Positions 44,837-53,012 of a DNA stretch of 64,000 nt are shown in pieces. Each line of letters opens with the position of its first letter. The first letter of the stretch is position 1. Made by a program: the position numbers and the translations under genes. This DNA comes from Saccharopolyspora kobensis (GTDB taxonomy: Bacteria; Actinomycetota; Actinomycetes; Mycobacteriales; Pseudonocardiaceae): the NCBI RefSeq assembly GCF_900108315.1, contig NZ_FNVB01000007.1, forward strand, positions 124,001-188,000, in the 5' to 3' direction. The notes below the pieces were generated by a model. That model had not been told where the DNA came from and made no database searches. It saw nothing but the letters and a program-made list of their open reading frames with translations.

Positions 44837-45688
44837 GTGGATCCTTTGATCAGTACCGATGATCTCATGACCGCGTTGCGGGGGCAGGCACCCCCGACCC
44901 TGCTCGACGTCCGCTGGTCCTTGCTCGGGCCGCCGGGGCGCGAGGCTTATGAGGAGGGCCACCTGCCGGGCGCGGTGTTCGTCGATCTGGATGCCGAACT
45001 GGCCGCCGCACCGGGCACGGCCGGACGCCACCCGCTGCCGGAGCCGGAGGATCTCGAGGCGGTCCTGCGGCGTGCCGGAGTGGACTCGGACCGGCCGGTG
45101 GTCGTCTACGACGCGGACAACGGTTCGGCGGCCTCCCGCGCCTGGTGGCTGCTGCGCTGGGCCGGGCACCGGGAGGTGGCCGTGCTCGATGGCGGCTACG
45201 CGGTGTGGGTCGCGGAGGGATTGCCGACCACGACGGAGCAGCCGCAGCCGAGCGAGGGTGATTTCCGGGTCCGCGCGGGGTCGATGCCGGTCCTGGACGC
45301 CGACGGCGCAGCCGGGCTGGCCCGCGAGGGCACTCTGCTGGACGCTCGCGCGCCCGAGCGCTACCGGGGTGACGTCGAGCCGATGGACCCGCGGGCCGGG
45401 CACATCCCGGGTGCGCGGAACGCGCCGTTCTCCGCGCACGTGAACGACTCCGGGCGGTGGCGGCCCGCTGAAGAGCTGGCCGAGCACTTCGCCGCTCTCG
45501 GTGTCGACGCCGGCGGACCGATCGGGGCCTACTGCGGCTCGGGTGTGACGGCGTGCTCGGTGCTGCTCGCCCTGGAGCACGCCGGCGTGACCGATCCGCA
45601 GCGCCCGGCCGCGCTCTACGCGGGCTCGTGGTCGAACTGGTCGGCGGATCCGGACCGTCCGGCCGCAACTGGAGAGGAGGTGAGGTGA
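44837..45688 (+). CDS. rhodanese-type sulfurtransferase
   Basis: 283 residues from GTG 44837 (AAAGG upstream). Two rhodanese domains: an inactive N-terminal one (LLDVRWSLLGPPGREAYEEGHLPGAVFVDLD) and a catalytic C-terminal one with the loop YCGSGVTA and its persulfide Cys. C-G-S-G-V-T is the mercaptopyruvate/thiosulfate sulfurtransferase type. It moves sulfane sulfur from thiosulfate or 3-mercaptopyruvate to acceptors. It ends 72 bp before acuC. Confidence 0.92.
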   Translation: MDPLISTDDLMTALRGQAPPTLLDVRWSLLGPPGREAYEEGHLPGAVFVDLDAELAAAPGTAGRHPLPEPEDLEAVLRRAGVDSDRPVVVYDADNGSAASRAWWLLRWAGHREVAVLDGGYAVWVAEGLPTTTEQPQPSEGDFRVRAGSMPVLDADGAAGLAREGTLLDARAPERYRGDVEPMDPRAGHIPGARNAPFSAHVNDSGRWRPAEELAEHFAALGVDAGGPIGAYCGSGVTACSVLLALEHAGVTDPQRPAALYAGSWSNWSADPDRPAATGEEVR

Positions 45689-45747
45689 ACGATCCGTCCG
45701 GAGCAGCGCAGTGGCCTGGAACACAGTGTCGGCGGACACAGGAGAGG

Positions 45748-45760
45748 TAGCGTCCGGGGC
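45748..45760 (+). promoter_or_regulatory. -10 of leaderless acuC
   Basis: TAGCGT (45748-45753), 7 nt, ATG 45761, no Shine-Dalgarno. A dyad GTGTC-N4-GACAC (45726-45739) lies between the likely -35 and -10 and may be an operator. Confidence 0.5.
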
Positions 45761-46936
45761 ATGGGTTCTCAGTGCGCGGTGGTGTGGGACGAGTCGGTGC
45801 TCGACTACGACCTCGGTGGTCATCACCCGTTGCATCCGATCCGGCTGGACCTGACCATGCGGCTGGCCCGCTCGCTCGGCGTCCTCGACGGCGTCGACGT
45901 GCTCGCCCCGCAGCCGGCGACCGAGGAGGACCTCCTGCGGGTGCACACCCCGGAGTTCCTCGAAGCCGTCCGCGCCGCGCCGCTGGCCGGGGCCGAAGTG
46001 GGGCACGGGCTCGGCACCGAGGACAACCCGATCTTCGACCGGATGCACGAGGCCGCGGCGTTGATCTCGGGTGCGTCGATCCGGGCCGCCGAGCAGATCG
46101 TGTCCGGCAAGGCGGACCGGGCGGTCAACATCGCGGGCGGACTGCACCACGCGATGGCCGATCGGGCGGCGGGCTTCTGCGTCTACAACGATTGCTCGGT
46201 GGCCATCGCGTGGATGCTGGAGCAAGGGGTGGAGCGGATCGCCTACCTCGACGTCGACGTGCACCACGGCGATGGCGTCCAGGCCGCGTTCTACGACGAC
46301 CCGCGGGTGATGACCATCTCCCTGCACCAGCACCCGCTCACGCTGTGGCCGGGCACCGGGTTCAGCACCGAGATCGGCAGCGGGGCGGCGGACGGCACCG
46401 CGGTCAACATCCCGCTGCCGCCGGGGACCGGTGACGCCGACTGGCGTCGCGCGTTCCACGCGGTGGTGCCCTCGGTGCTGGCGGCGTTCCGGCCGCAGGT
46501 GCTGGTGACGCAGTGCGGGGCCGACGCGCACCGCGAGGACCCGCTGGCCGACCTGTCCAAGAGCGTGGACGGGCAGCGTGCCACCTACCAGGACCTGCGG
46601 GAGCTGGCCGACAGCTGCGCAGGCGGCAAGTGGCTGGCCCTCGGTGGCGGGGGCTACTCGCTGTTCCGCGTGGTGCCGCGCGCCTGGACCCACCTGCTGG
46701 CGACCCTGCTGGACCGGGACATCGCTCCGGAGACGACCGTTCCGGAGGACTGGATGGCGCACGCGGTGCGGGTCGCCGAGAGCGTGCCGCTGCCGACGTC
46801 GATGACCGACGGGGCCGACCCGTCGTTCGAGCGCTGGACGGGGGTGACCGCGTCCTCGGTGGACACCTCGATTCGCGATACCCGGCACGCGGTGTTTCCG
46901 TTGCATGGTCTCGACCCGGTCGACAGCCGCGACTGA
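45761..46936 (+). CDS. acuC: acetoin utilization protein AcuC / class I-II histone deacetylase-like
   Basis: 391 residues. Zn-dependent deacetylase motifs: LHHAMADRAAGFCVYNDC (catalytic His pair region near 130), IAYLDVDVHHGDGVQAAFY (metal Asp/His near 165), FSTEIGSG, CGADAHREDPL and GGGGY. AcuC removes acetyl groups from lysines, classically reactivating acetyl-CoA synthetase. It is followed after 10 nt by a GNAT/acyl-CoA-synthetase-like acetyltransferase, forming an eraser/writer operon. Leaderless ATG. Confidence 0.93.
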   Translation: MGSQCAVVWDESVLDYDLGGHHPLHPIRLDLTMRLARSLGVLDGVDVLAPQPATEEDLLRVHTPEFLEAVRAAPLAGAEVGHGLGTEDNPIFDRMHEAAALISGASIRAAEQIVSGKADRAVNIAGGLHHAMADRAAGFCVYNDCSVAIAWMLEQGVERIAYLDVDVHHGDGVQAAFYDDPRVMTISLHQHPLTLWPGTGFSTEIGSGAADGTAVNIPLPPGTGDADWRRAFHAVVPSVLAAFRPQVLVTQCGADAHREDPLADLSKSVDGQRATYQDLRELADSCAGGKWLALGGGGYSLFRVVPRAWTHLLATLLDRDIAPETTVPEDWMAHAVRVAESVPLPTSMTDGADPSFERWTGVTASSVDTSIRDTRHAVFPLHGLDPVDSRD

Positions 46937-46946
46937 GGAGTCCGAA

Positions 46947-49625
46947 GTGGACGGTACGGTTCAGGAGCAGACCCCGGAGCGGACGGGCTACCCGCGGCAG
47001 TGGGAGGCCGACGTCGTGCTCTCCGACGGCGGCACGGTGCACATCCGGCCGATCGCGGCCGCGGACGCCGAGAAGTTGATCGCCTTCCACGGGCGGCTCA
47101 GCGACCGGACCCGCTACTACCGCTACTTCGGCCCGTACCCGCGCATGCCCCAGCGCGACGTGGAGCGCTTCACGCACGTCGACTACGTGAACCGGGTCGC
47201 GCTGGTCGCGCTGCTCGGCGACGACATCGTCGCGGTGGGTCGCTACGACCGGCTGGGCGAGCAGAAGTCGGCCGAGGTGGCGTTCGTGGTGGAGGACTCG
47301 CACCAGGGCCGCGGTCTGGGGTCGATCCTGCTGGAGCACTTGGCGGCGGCCGCGCGGGAGCGCGGGCTGCAGCGCTTCGTGGCCGAGGTGCTGGCGGAGA
47401 ACTCGACGATGGTGCGGGTGTTCCGCGATGCCGGCTACCAGGTGAGCCGCGCGATGGAGGAAGGCGTCGTCCACCTGGAGTTCGACATCGACCTCACCGA
47501 GGAGTCGGTGGCGGTGGCCCGCGCCCGGGAGCAGGCCGCCGAGGCGCGCAGCGTGCACAACCTGCTGCGGCCGCGCTCGGTGGCGGTGATCGGTGCCTCC
47601 ACCGACCACCGCAAGATCGGCCACGCGGTGCTGGCGAACCTGCTCACCGCGGACTTCACGGGCCCGGTCTACCCGGTGAACCCGGAGCACCGCTCGGTGC
47701 GCGGCGTGCGCGCCTACGCATCCGTGCTCGCCATCCCGGACGAGGTGGACCTGGCCGTGGTGGCGATCCCGGCCGCCAGCGTGACCGAAGTGCTCGACGA
47801 CTGCCTGGCCAAGGGCGTCAAGACGCTGGTCATCGTCAGCTCCGGGTTCAGCGAGAGCGGACCCGCGGGGCGGGAGGTCGAGCGCGAGATGGTGCGCGAG
47901 GCCCGCGTGCACGGGATGCGGGTGGTCGGCCCGAACGCGCTCGGCGTGGTCAACACCGATCCGGACTTCCGGCTGAACGCGAGCCTCGCGCCGCAGCTGC
48001 CGGGGCGCGGGCGCACCGGGTTCTTCTGCCAGTCCGGTGCGCTGGGCGTGGCGATCCTGGCCACCGCCACCGAGCGCGGGCTGGGCCTGTCGACGTTCGT
48101 CTCGGCGGGCAACCGGGCCGACGTGTCGGGCAACGACCTGCTGCAGTACTGGCAGACCGATCCGGCCACCGATGTCGTCCTGCTGTACCTGGAGTCGTTC
48201 GGCAACCCGCGCAAGTTCGGGCGGTTGGCGCGGCGACTGGCCCGCAGCAAGCCGGTCGTCGTGGTGAAGTCGGGGCGCAACGCGGTGCGCCCGGGCTTGG
48301 CGGCGACCTCGGTGCAGATCGACGAGACCAGCGTGCAGGCGCTGTTCGAGCAGTCCGGCGTCATCCGGGTGGAATCGGTGGCGCAGATGTTCGACACCGC
48401 GCTGCTGCTGGCGCACCAGCCGTTGCCGCAGGGCGACCGCGTTGCCATCGTGGGCAACTCCTCGGCGCTGGGGATGCTCGCGGCGGACGTGGCGCAGGCC
48501 CAAGGGCTGGCGCTGGCCGGCGAACCGGTCGACGTGGGTGCCTCGGCGGAGCCGGAGGTGTTCGCCGCCGCGGTTCGCGATGCCGCCCTGCGCCCGGACG
48601 TCGACGCGCTGGTGACGGTGTTCGCGCCGCCGGTGGCGGTTCCCGGCACCGCGTACGCCAGGGCCATGCGGGAGGCGCTGCAAGAGGCCGATGTCGCGCG
48701 CTCCAAACCGGTGGTGACCACGTTCCTGGCCGCCGAAGGCGTGCCGGACGAGCTGGTGGTGCCGGGACCGGACGGGATCGCGGGCAAGGGCTCCGTGCCG
48801 TCGTACCCGAGCCCGGAGCGTTCCGTGCTGGCGCTGGCCAGGGTGACGCGCTACGCCCAGTGGCGCGCCGCTCCGCAAGGTCACTTCGTGCGGCCGCCGG
48901 GCGTCGATGCCGAGGGCGCGCGGGCGCTGGTCGAGGACTGGCTGGCGGAAGGCATCACCAAGCTCGACGACGAGCGCGCGTTGCGGCTGCTCGCCTGCTA
49001 CGGCATCGACGTGGTGCCCTTCCGGCGGGTGGGCGGTGTGGCGGCGGCCGTGGCCGCTGCCGAGGAACTGGGCTTCCCGGTCGCGTTGAAGTCCGTCAGC
49101 GACCAGCTCCGGCACCGCAACGATCTGGTCGGCGTCCGGCTCGACCTGGGCAGCGCGGAGGCGGTGCGGGCGGCGTACGCCGACATCTGCCGGGTGTCCG
49201 GGCTGGAGGAGGTCTACGTGCAGCGGATGGCGGTGCGCGGGACGTCGTGCGTCATCGATCTGATGGACGACCCGTCGTTCGGCACGTTGGTGTCCTTCGG
49301 GCTCTCCGGGGTGGCCAGCGAACTGCTCGGCGACAAGGCATACCGCGCCCTGCCGCTGTCCGATGTGGATGTCTCGGCGCTGGTCAGGGCGCCGCGGGCG
49401 GCGCCGCTGCTGGCGGGGTACCGGGGCAGCGAACCGGCCGACCTAGCGGCCCTGGAGGACCTGGTGCTGCGGGTGGCGACGTTGGCCGAGGACCTGCCGG
49501 AAGTGCGCGACCTGGCGCTGCGCCCGGTGCTGGCCTCGCCGGTGGGAGCCGTGGTCACCGGTGCCAAGGTGGTGCTCGGCGCGTCTCCGGTGGTGCTGGA
49601 CACCGGGCCGCGACGGCTGCGCTGA
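46947..49625 (+). CDS. Pat-type protein acetyltransferase: GNAT domain fused to NDP-forming acyl-CoA synthetase-like domain
   Basis: 892 residues from GTG 46947 (GAGGAG upstream). An N-terminal GNAT domain (about 15-185) has the acetyl-CoA loop HQGRGLGS near 119-126. It is followed by a CoA-binding domain (SVAVIGASTDHRKIGHAV), succinyl-CoA-ligase-like folds with CQSGALG near 362, and a C-terminal ATP-grasp-like domain. The position of the phosphohistidine in active NDP-forming synthetases (A-S-H-T-G-A) here reads AATSVQIDET near 452, with no His, so the ligase half is probably a sensor rather than an enzyme. Domain order GNAT-first is known from actinobacterial Pat enzymes. It should acetylate acyl-CoA synthetases and is cotranscribed with acuC. 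Confidence 0.88.
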   Translation: MDGTVQEQTPERTGYPRQWEADVVLSDGGTVHIRPIAAADAEKLIAFHGRLSDRTRYYRYFGPYPRMPQRDVERFTHVDYVNRVALVALLGDDIVAVGRYDRLGEQKSAEVAFVVEDSHQGRGLGSILLEHLAAAARERGLQRFVAEVLAENSTMVRVFRDAGYQVSRAMEEGVVHLEFDIDLTEESVAVARAREQAAEARSVHNLLRPRSVAVIGASTDHRKIGHAVLANLLTADFTGPVYPVNPEHRSVRGVRAYASVLAIPDEVDLAVVAIPAASVTEVLDDCLAKGVKTLVIVSSGFSESGPAGREVEREMVREARVHGMRVVGPNALGVVNTDPDFRLNASLAPQLPGRGRTGFFCQSGALGVAILATATERGLGLSTFVSAGNRADVSGNDLLQYWQTDPATDVVLLYLESFGNPRKFGRLARRLARSKPVVVVKSGRNAVRPGLAATSVQIDETSVQALFEQSGVIRVESVAQMFDTALLLAHQPLPQGDRVAIVGNSSALGMLAADVAQAQGLALAGEPVDVGASAEPEVFAAAVRDAALRPDVDALVTVFAPPVAVPGTAYARAMREALQEADVARSKPVVTTFLAAEGVPDELVVPGPDGIAGKGSVPSYPSPERSVLALARVTRYAQWRAAPQGHFVRPPGVDAEGARALVEDWLAEGITKLDDERALRLLACYGIDVVPFRRVGGVAAAVAAAEELGFPVALKSVSDQLRHRNDLVGVRLDLGSAEAVRAAYADICRVSGLEEVYVQRMAVRGTSCVIDLMDDPSFGTLVSFGLSGVASELLGDKAYRALPLSDVDVSALVRAPRAAPLLAGYRGSEPADLAALEDLVLRVATLAEDLPEVRDLALRPVLASPVGAVVTGAKVVLGASPVVLDTGPRRLR

Positions 49626-49653
49626 GTTCCTGTCCGAGACGGTTCCGTTCCGT

Positions 49654-49666
49654 TAATCTGTGCGAC
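49654..49666 (+). promoter_or_regulatory. -10 of leaderless hydrolase gene
   Basis: TAATCT (49654-49659), 7 nt, GTG 49667; no Shine-Dalgarno. This is the closest of the set to the TATAAT-type consensus. Confidence 0.55.
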
Positions 49667-50578
49667 GTGGACACCGATACCGCCGCCCGCAGTCCTGAGC
49701 CCGATGCGCCTGCTTCGGTCGTGCTCGGACTGGTATCGGCCGGGCAGCACCGGATCAAGGTCCGCGCGGCGCAGCAGGACGACCCGGGCAGCCCGGTCGT
49801 CGTGCTGGTCCCCGCCATGGGAGTGCCCGCGCGGTACTACCGGCCCTTCGTGGCCGATCTGCACCGCCAGGGCCTGACCGTGGTGACCTTCGACCTGCGC
49901 GGCCAGGGGGAGAGCAAACCGCTCGCGGCCCGCGGCGTGCGCTTCGGCTACGAGAGCCTGATCGACGACCTGAACGGTGTCCTCGACCTGATCGAGGACG
50001 TCTTCCCGCAGGCGCCGCGCTTCCTGCTGGGGCACAGCCTCGGCGGCCAGATCGCCTTGCTGCACACGGCGCGCCACCGGGACAGGGTGCGGGGTGTCGC
50101 GCTGGTGGCCTCCGGATCGGTGTGGTTCCGGAGCTTCCCCGGGTTCTACAAGCTGCGCACGCTGGTCGGCACCCAGGCCGTGGCGAGCGCGTCGACGCTG
50201 CTCGGCTACTGGCCCGGGCACAGGTTCGGCTTCGGTGGCCGGCAGGCGACCGGCCTGATGCGGGACTGGGCGCGTCAAGCCCGCACCAGCAAGTACCGGC
50301 TGCACGGCTCGGCGACCGATTACGAAGCGGCCTTGCGCGAAGTGCGGGTGCCGCTGCTGACGGTCAGCGTTGCGGGCGACCGGTTGGCTCCGCAGTCCTC
50401 AGTGGACCACCTGGCGGCGAAGGCGCGGCACGCGCTGCGCACGTCCAAGCACTACACGAGGGCGGAGTCCGGGGCCGAGAACCTCGGGCACTTCAGCTGG
50501 GTGCGCAACGGAGCTGCGCTGTCGCAGTGGGTTCGGGACTGGATCACCTCCGTGCCCGAGCCGTCCGTCCACTCCTGA
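49667..50578 (+). CDS. alpha/beta hydrolase
   Basis: 303 residues. Core motifs: VVVLVPAMGVPARYYRPF (oxyanion region), FDLRGQGESK, the nucleophile elbow GHSLGGQIAL (Ser near 126), an acid in SVAGDRLAP and the His in ENLGHFSWV. It belongs to the COG4757-like predicted lipase/esterase group. No signal peptide, so cytosolic. It has its own promoter 29 bp after the Pat gene. Substrate unknown. Confidence 0.88.
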   Translation: MDTDTAARSPEPDAPASVVLGLVSAGQHRIKVRAAQQDDPGSPVVVLVPAMGVPARYYRPFVADLHRQGLTVVTFDLRGQGESKPLAARGVRFGYESLIDDLNGVLDLIEDVFPQAPRFLLGHSLGGQIALLHTARHRDRVRGVALVASGSVWFRSFPGFYKLRTLVGTQAVASASTLLGYWPGHRFGFGGRQATGLMRDWARQARTSKYRLHGSATDYEAALREVRVPLLTVSVAGDRLAPQSSVDHLAAKARHALRTSKHYTRAESGAENLGHFSWVRNGAALSQWVRDWITSVPEPSVHS

Positions 50579-50607
50579 ACGAACAGGGCCGCATCGGCGG
50601 AGAAGCC

Positions 50608-50645
50608 AGCGCCCGGACCGTCGCGAACGCGACAGCCCGGGCGCT
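50608..50645. terminator. terminator between hydrolase and convergent transporter
   Basis: Arms AGCGCCCGG (50608-50616) and CCGGGCGCT (50637-50645) with an inner TCGCG/CGCGA helix, then TGTTT. It stands 30 nt after the hydrolase stop. Confidence 0.7.
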
Positions 50646-50707
50646 GTTTGCATCAGGACTGGACACCGCATCGCCCATGCCGGGCGAAGTCGTGGACCTG
50701 CGATGGG

Positions 50708-51955
50708 TCAGCAGACCGAGTCGCTCGGCTTGGGAACTCCGAGCCCGAACAGCGGGCGCAGCTTCAGGCCGATCCAGGTGCCGACCAGCGCCAGCAGGCC
50801 CCAGACCCAGCCGTGCACGGAGAACGAGGCGATTCCCGAGAAGTAGGCGCCGATGTTGCAGCCGTAGGCGAGACGGGCGCCGTAGCCCATCAGCAGACCG
50901 CCGATCACCGCGGCCAGCACGACCTTCGCAGGCATGCGCTTGGCCAGCACGAACGCTCCGGAGGCGGCTGAGGCGACCAGCGCTCCGACGATGATCCCGA
51001 AGTCGAGCACCGAGGTGGAGTCGGCCAGCACCGGGCCCGCCAGCGAGGCGGCCAGCTCGCCCTGCCAGTAGGGCCAGCTGGCCACGTCGACGCCGATCGC
51101 CTGCAGCGCCTTCGAACCCCACAGGACGAACGCCGAGGTGATGCCCCACGGCGAGCCGCGGGTCAGCAGGACGACGGCGTTGAGCCCGGCCAGCAGGAGC
51201 GCGCCGACCCACAGCGGCCACGCGCCGCGCAGCACCCGCCACAGCCCGCGCGAGGTCGGCGGGCGGCCGGCCGGGGGAGCGTCGTGCCTGCGAGCCCACC
51301 GGATCGCGACGAAACCGATCGCACCGAGCACGGCCAGCTGGACGACCAGCGCACCGAAGTAGCCCAGACCGGTGTCCTCGGCCAGCGAGAAGGAACCGAG
51401 GGTGATCGCCTCGGAGGTCCACAGTGGAAAGTGCAGGGCGCCCAGCACCGAACCGCAGATGAAGAAGAACAGCGTGATGACCATCAGGGTGTTGCCGCCG
51501 CCGACGGCGAACAGCGTGCCCGAGGCGCACGCACCGCCCAGCTGCATGCCGATCCCGAACAGCACCGCACCGACGACCAGGCCGAGGCCGACGGGGGAGA
51601 CGTTGCCCTCCGCCTCACCGCCGAAGAACGTCACGCCTCCGGCCAGGATCGGGGCGAACAGGATCGAGGCCGCGCCGAGCATCAGCAGGTGCGCCCGGAT
51701 GCCCTCGGTCTGCCCGACGGAGACGAGCTGCCGCCAGGCCGAGGTGAACCCGAAGCGGGAGTGGAACAAGGTCAGCCCGAGGGCGAGTCCGAGCGCGGCG
51801 AGCACTGCTGACTTCACCCCGACCACGAGGGCCGCGGCAGCCACCAGGGCCACGGCTGCGAGCACACCGACGGTCAGCGGAACCCACTGCGGTTTTCCCT
51901 GCGCTTCTTGCGGGGGTGCAGTTCTCTGCGGGGCGGATGTGGCTGTGGTCGACAT
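50708..51955 (-). CDS. YeeE/YedE family transporter (sulfur-compound uptake type)
   Basis: 415 residues from ATG 51955, about nine to ten membrane segments. The two half-repeats each carry a conserved Cys: GGACASGTL near residue 145 and YGCNIGAY near 365. In the thiosulfate transporter TsuA (YeeE), conserved cysteines in this setting relay the ion through the membrane (family knowledge). FHSRFGFTSAWRQL and ARLAYGCNIGAYFSG are typical. A partner TusA/YeeD gene is not adjacent, but a sulfurtransferase lies 5 kb away. The last residues PKPSDSVC add a terminal Cys. Confidence 0.88.
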   Translation of the reverse strand: MSTTATSAPQRTAPPQEAQGKPQWVPLTVGVLAAVALVAAAALVVGVKSAVLAALGLALGLTLFHSRFGFTSAWRQLVSVGQTEGIRAHLLMLGAASILFAPILAGGVTFFGGEAEGNVSPVGLGLVVGAVLFGIGMQLGGACASGTLFAVGGGNTLMVITLFFFICGSVLGALHFPLWTSEAITLGSFSLAEDTGLGYFGALVVQLAVLGAIGFVAIRWARRHDAPPAGRPPTSRGLWRVLRGAWPLWVGALLLAGLNAVVLLTRGSPWGITSAFVLWGSKALQAIGVDVASWPYWQGELAASLAGPVLADSTSVLDFGIIVGALVASAASGAFVLAKRMPAKVVLAAVIGGLLMGYGARLAYGCNIGAYFSGIASFSVHGWVWGLLALVGTWIGLKLRPLFGLGVPKPSDSVC

Positions 51956-52360
51956 TCTCGTCACTCCAAGGCTGGAAGTGGATCGCACCGACGAAACCAC
52001 GTCCGGGCGACCGATCACCACCAGTTCCGGACTGTGGGAAAGCCGTGGATCGATCCGATGTGATCCCCTTCATCGGTTGTGGCCGCCGCCGCGATGCTCA
52101 ACGTGACCAGACCACCCGAGCGGTCGCACCGCCGGGCGCACAGCTCGGCTAAGACGCTTGCGCTGCCGCGGATTCTCAGACGTCGCCTGGTGAGGACAGC
52201 CCGTTCGCCGTGTGTCGCGGACCTGCACCAGAACGGGATCCCGCAGCCCAGGCGGTCGTCTGGAGTTCCGCTACCCGCACCGCCACCACGCAGAACGAGC
52301 CTGGAAAACCCGATGTGAATTCCGCGCAACCCGGCGCGGCACCGGCTCCGTCTGTAGGGC
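51956..52360. other. 405-bp region without a gene
   Basis: Upstream space of both the YeeE-type transporter (minus) and the lipoprotein (plus). No convincing reading frame, repeat or riboswitch fold was seen. Promoters for both genes must lie here; I could not assign them. TGTAGG immediately before the lipoprotein ATG is too close to be its -10. Confidence 0.5.
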
Positions 52361-52816
52361 ATGAGACGCCTACACACCGCAATGGGTGCGGGGGCTCTGC
52401 TCCTTGCGCTGGCAGCCTGCGCCCAACAGCCGACAGATGACGTGGGTTTCGGCGGCCAGCCGCCGGCCCCGCCCGGACCGGTGCAGCCGAAGCCGGAGAA
52501 CGAGCGGACCCCCGTCGCGGAGAGCTCCCTCGACACCACGGCGTTGCCGAAGGGCTACCCGGCGAAGGTCTGGACCCAGGAGAACGGCACCGCCCTGGTG
52601 GCCACCGGTCAGGAAGGCGGCTGCAGCAAGGTGCACGCCGAACTGGCCGAGCAGACCGCCGAGCAGGTCAAGCTCGTCCTGGTCGAGGAAACCCCGGAGC
52701 CACCGGGGATCTGCACCATGGACCTGCGCTACCCGCCGGTGGCGGTCCGCCTGGACGCACCGCTGGACGCCAGGAAAGTCGTGCTGGAGCAGCGCGACGT
52801 CAAGGTCCCGCGCTGA
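52361..52816 (+). CDS. putative lipoprotein
   Basis: 151 residues. Signal: MRRLHTAMGAGALLLALAAC with lipobox L-A-A-C at residue 20. A Pro/Gly/Gln-rich spacer follows, then a small globular domain with two cysteines (GGCSKVHAEL, GICTMDLRYPPVAV), which may form a disulfide. Ends VVLEQRDVKVPR. A surface lipoprotein of unknown function; the architecture is common in Pseudonocardiaceae. Single gene. Confidence 0.85.
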   Translation: MRRLHTAMGAGALLLALAACAQQPTDDVGFGGQPPAPPGPVQPKPENERTPVAESSLDTTALPKGYPAKVWTQENGTALVATGQEGGCSKVHAELAEQTAEQVKLVLVEETPEPPGICTMDLRYPPVAVRLDAPLDARKVVLEQRDVKVPR

Positions 52817-52954
52817 CCACCGGCAGCAGAAGGGGCTCCCGGGCTCGCTCCGCGCGGCGGTGCGAGTAGCCGAACCTCAGCGCGGCCACGATGAAGTGCA
52901 CAGAAGGAAAACCTGCCCGTGAGCACGAGCTGAACGGATGATCGGAACACCGCG

Positions 52955-52990
52955 TTTCCCGCAGGAGGTGGGGCTCCTGCGGGAAACGTG
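52955..52990 (-). terminator. terminator of fumarase gene
   Basis: Perfect 15-bp arms CGTTTCCCGCAGGAG (52955-52969) and its complement (52976-52990) with a 6-nt loop, 22 nt past the fumarase stop. Confidence 0.8.
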
Positions 52991-53012
52991 GCGTTTCAGC
53001 GTCTGCGCCGGC

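Noticed and set aside
46404..49115. 903-codon open frame on the minus strand over acuC and the Pat gene
   Set aside because: Shadow frame opposite two well-supported genes; no recognisable domain.
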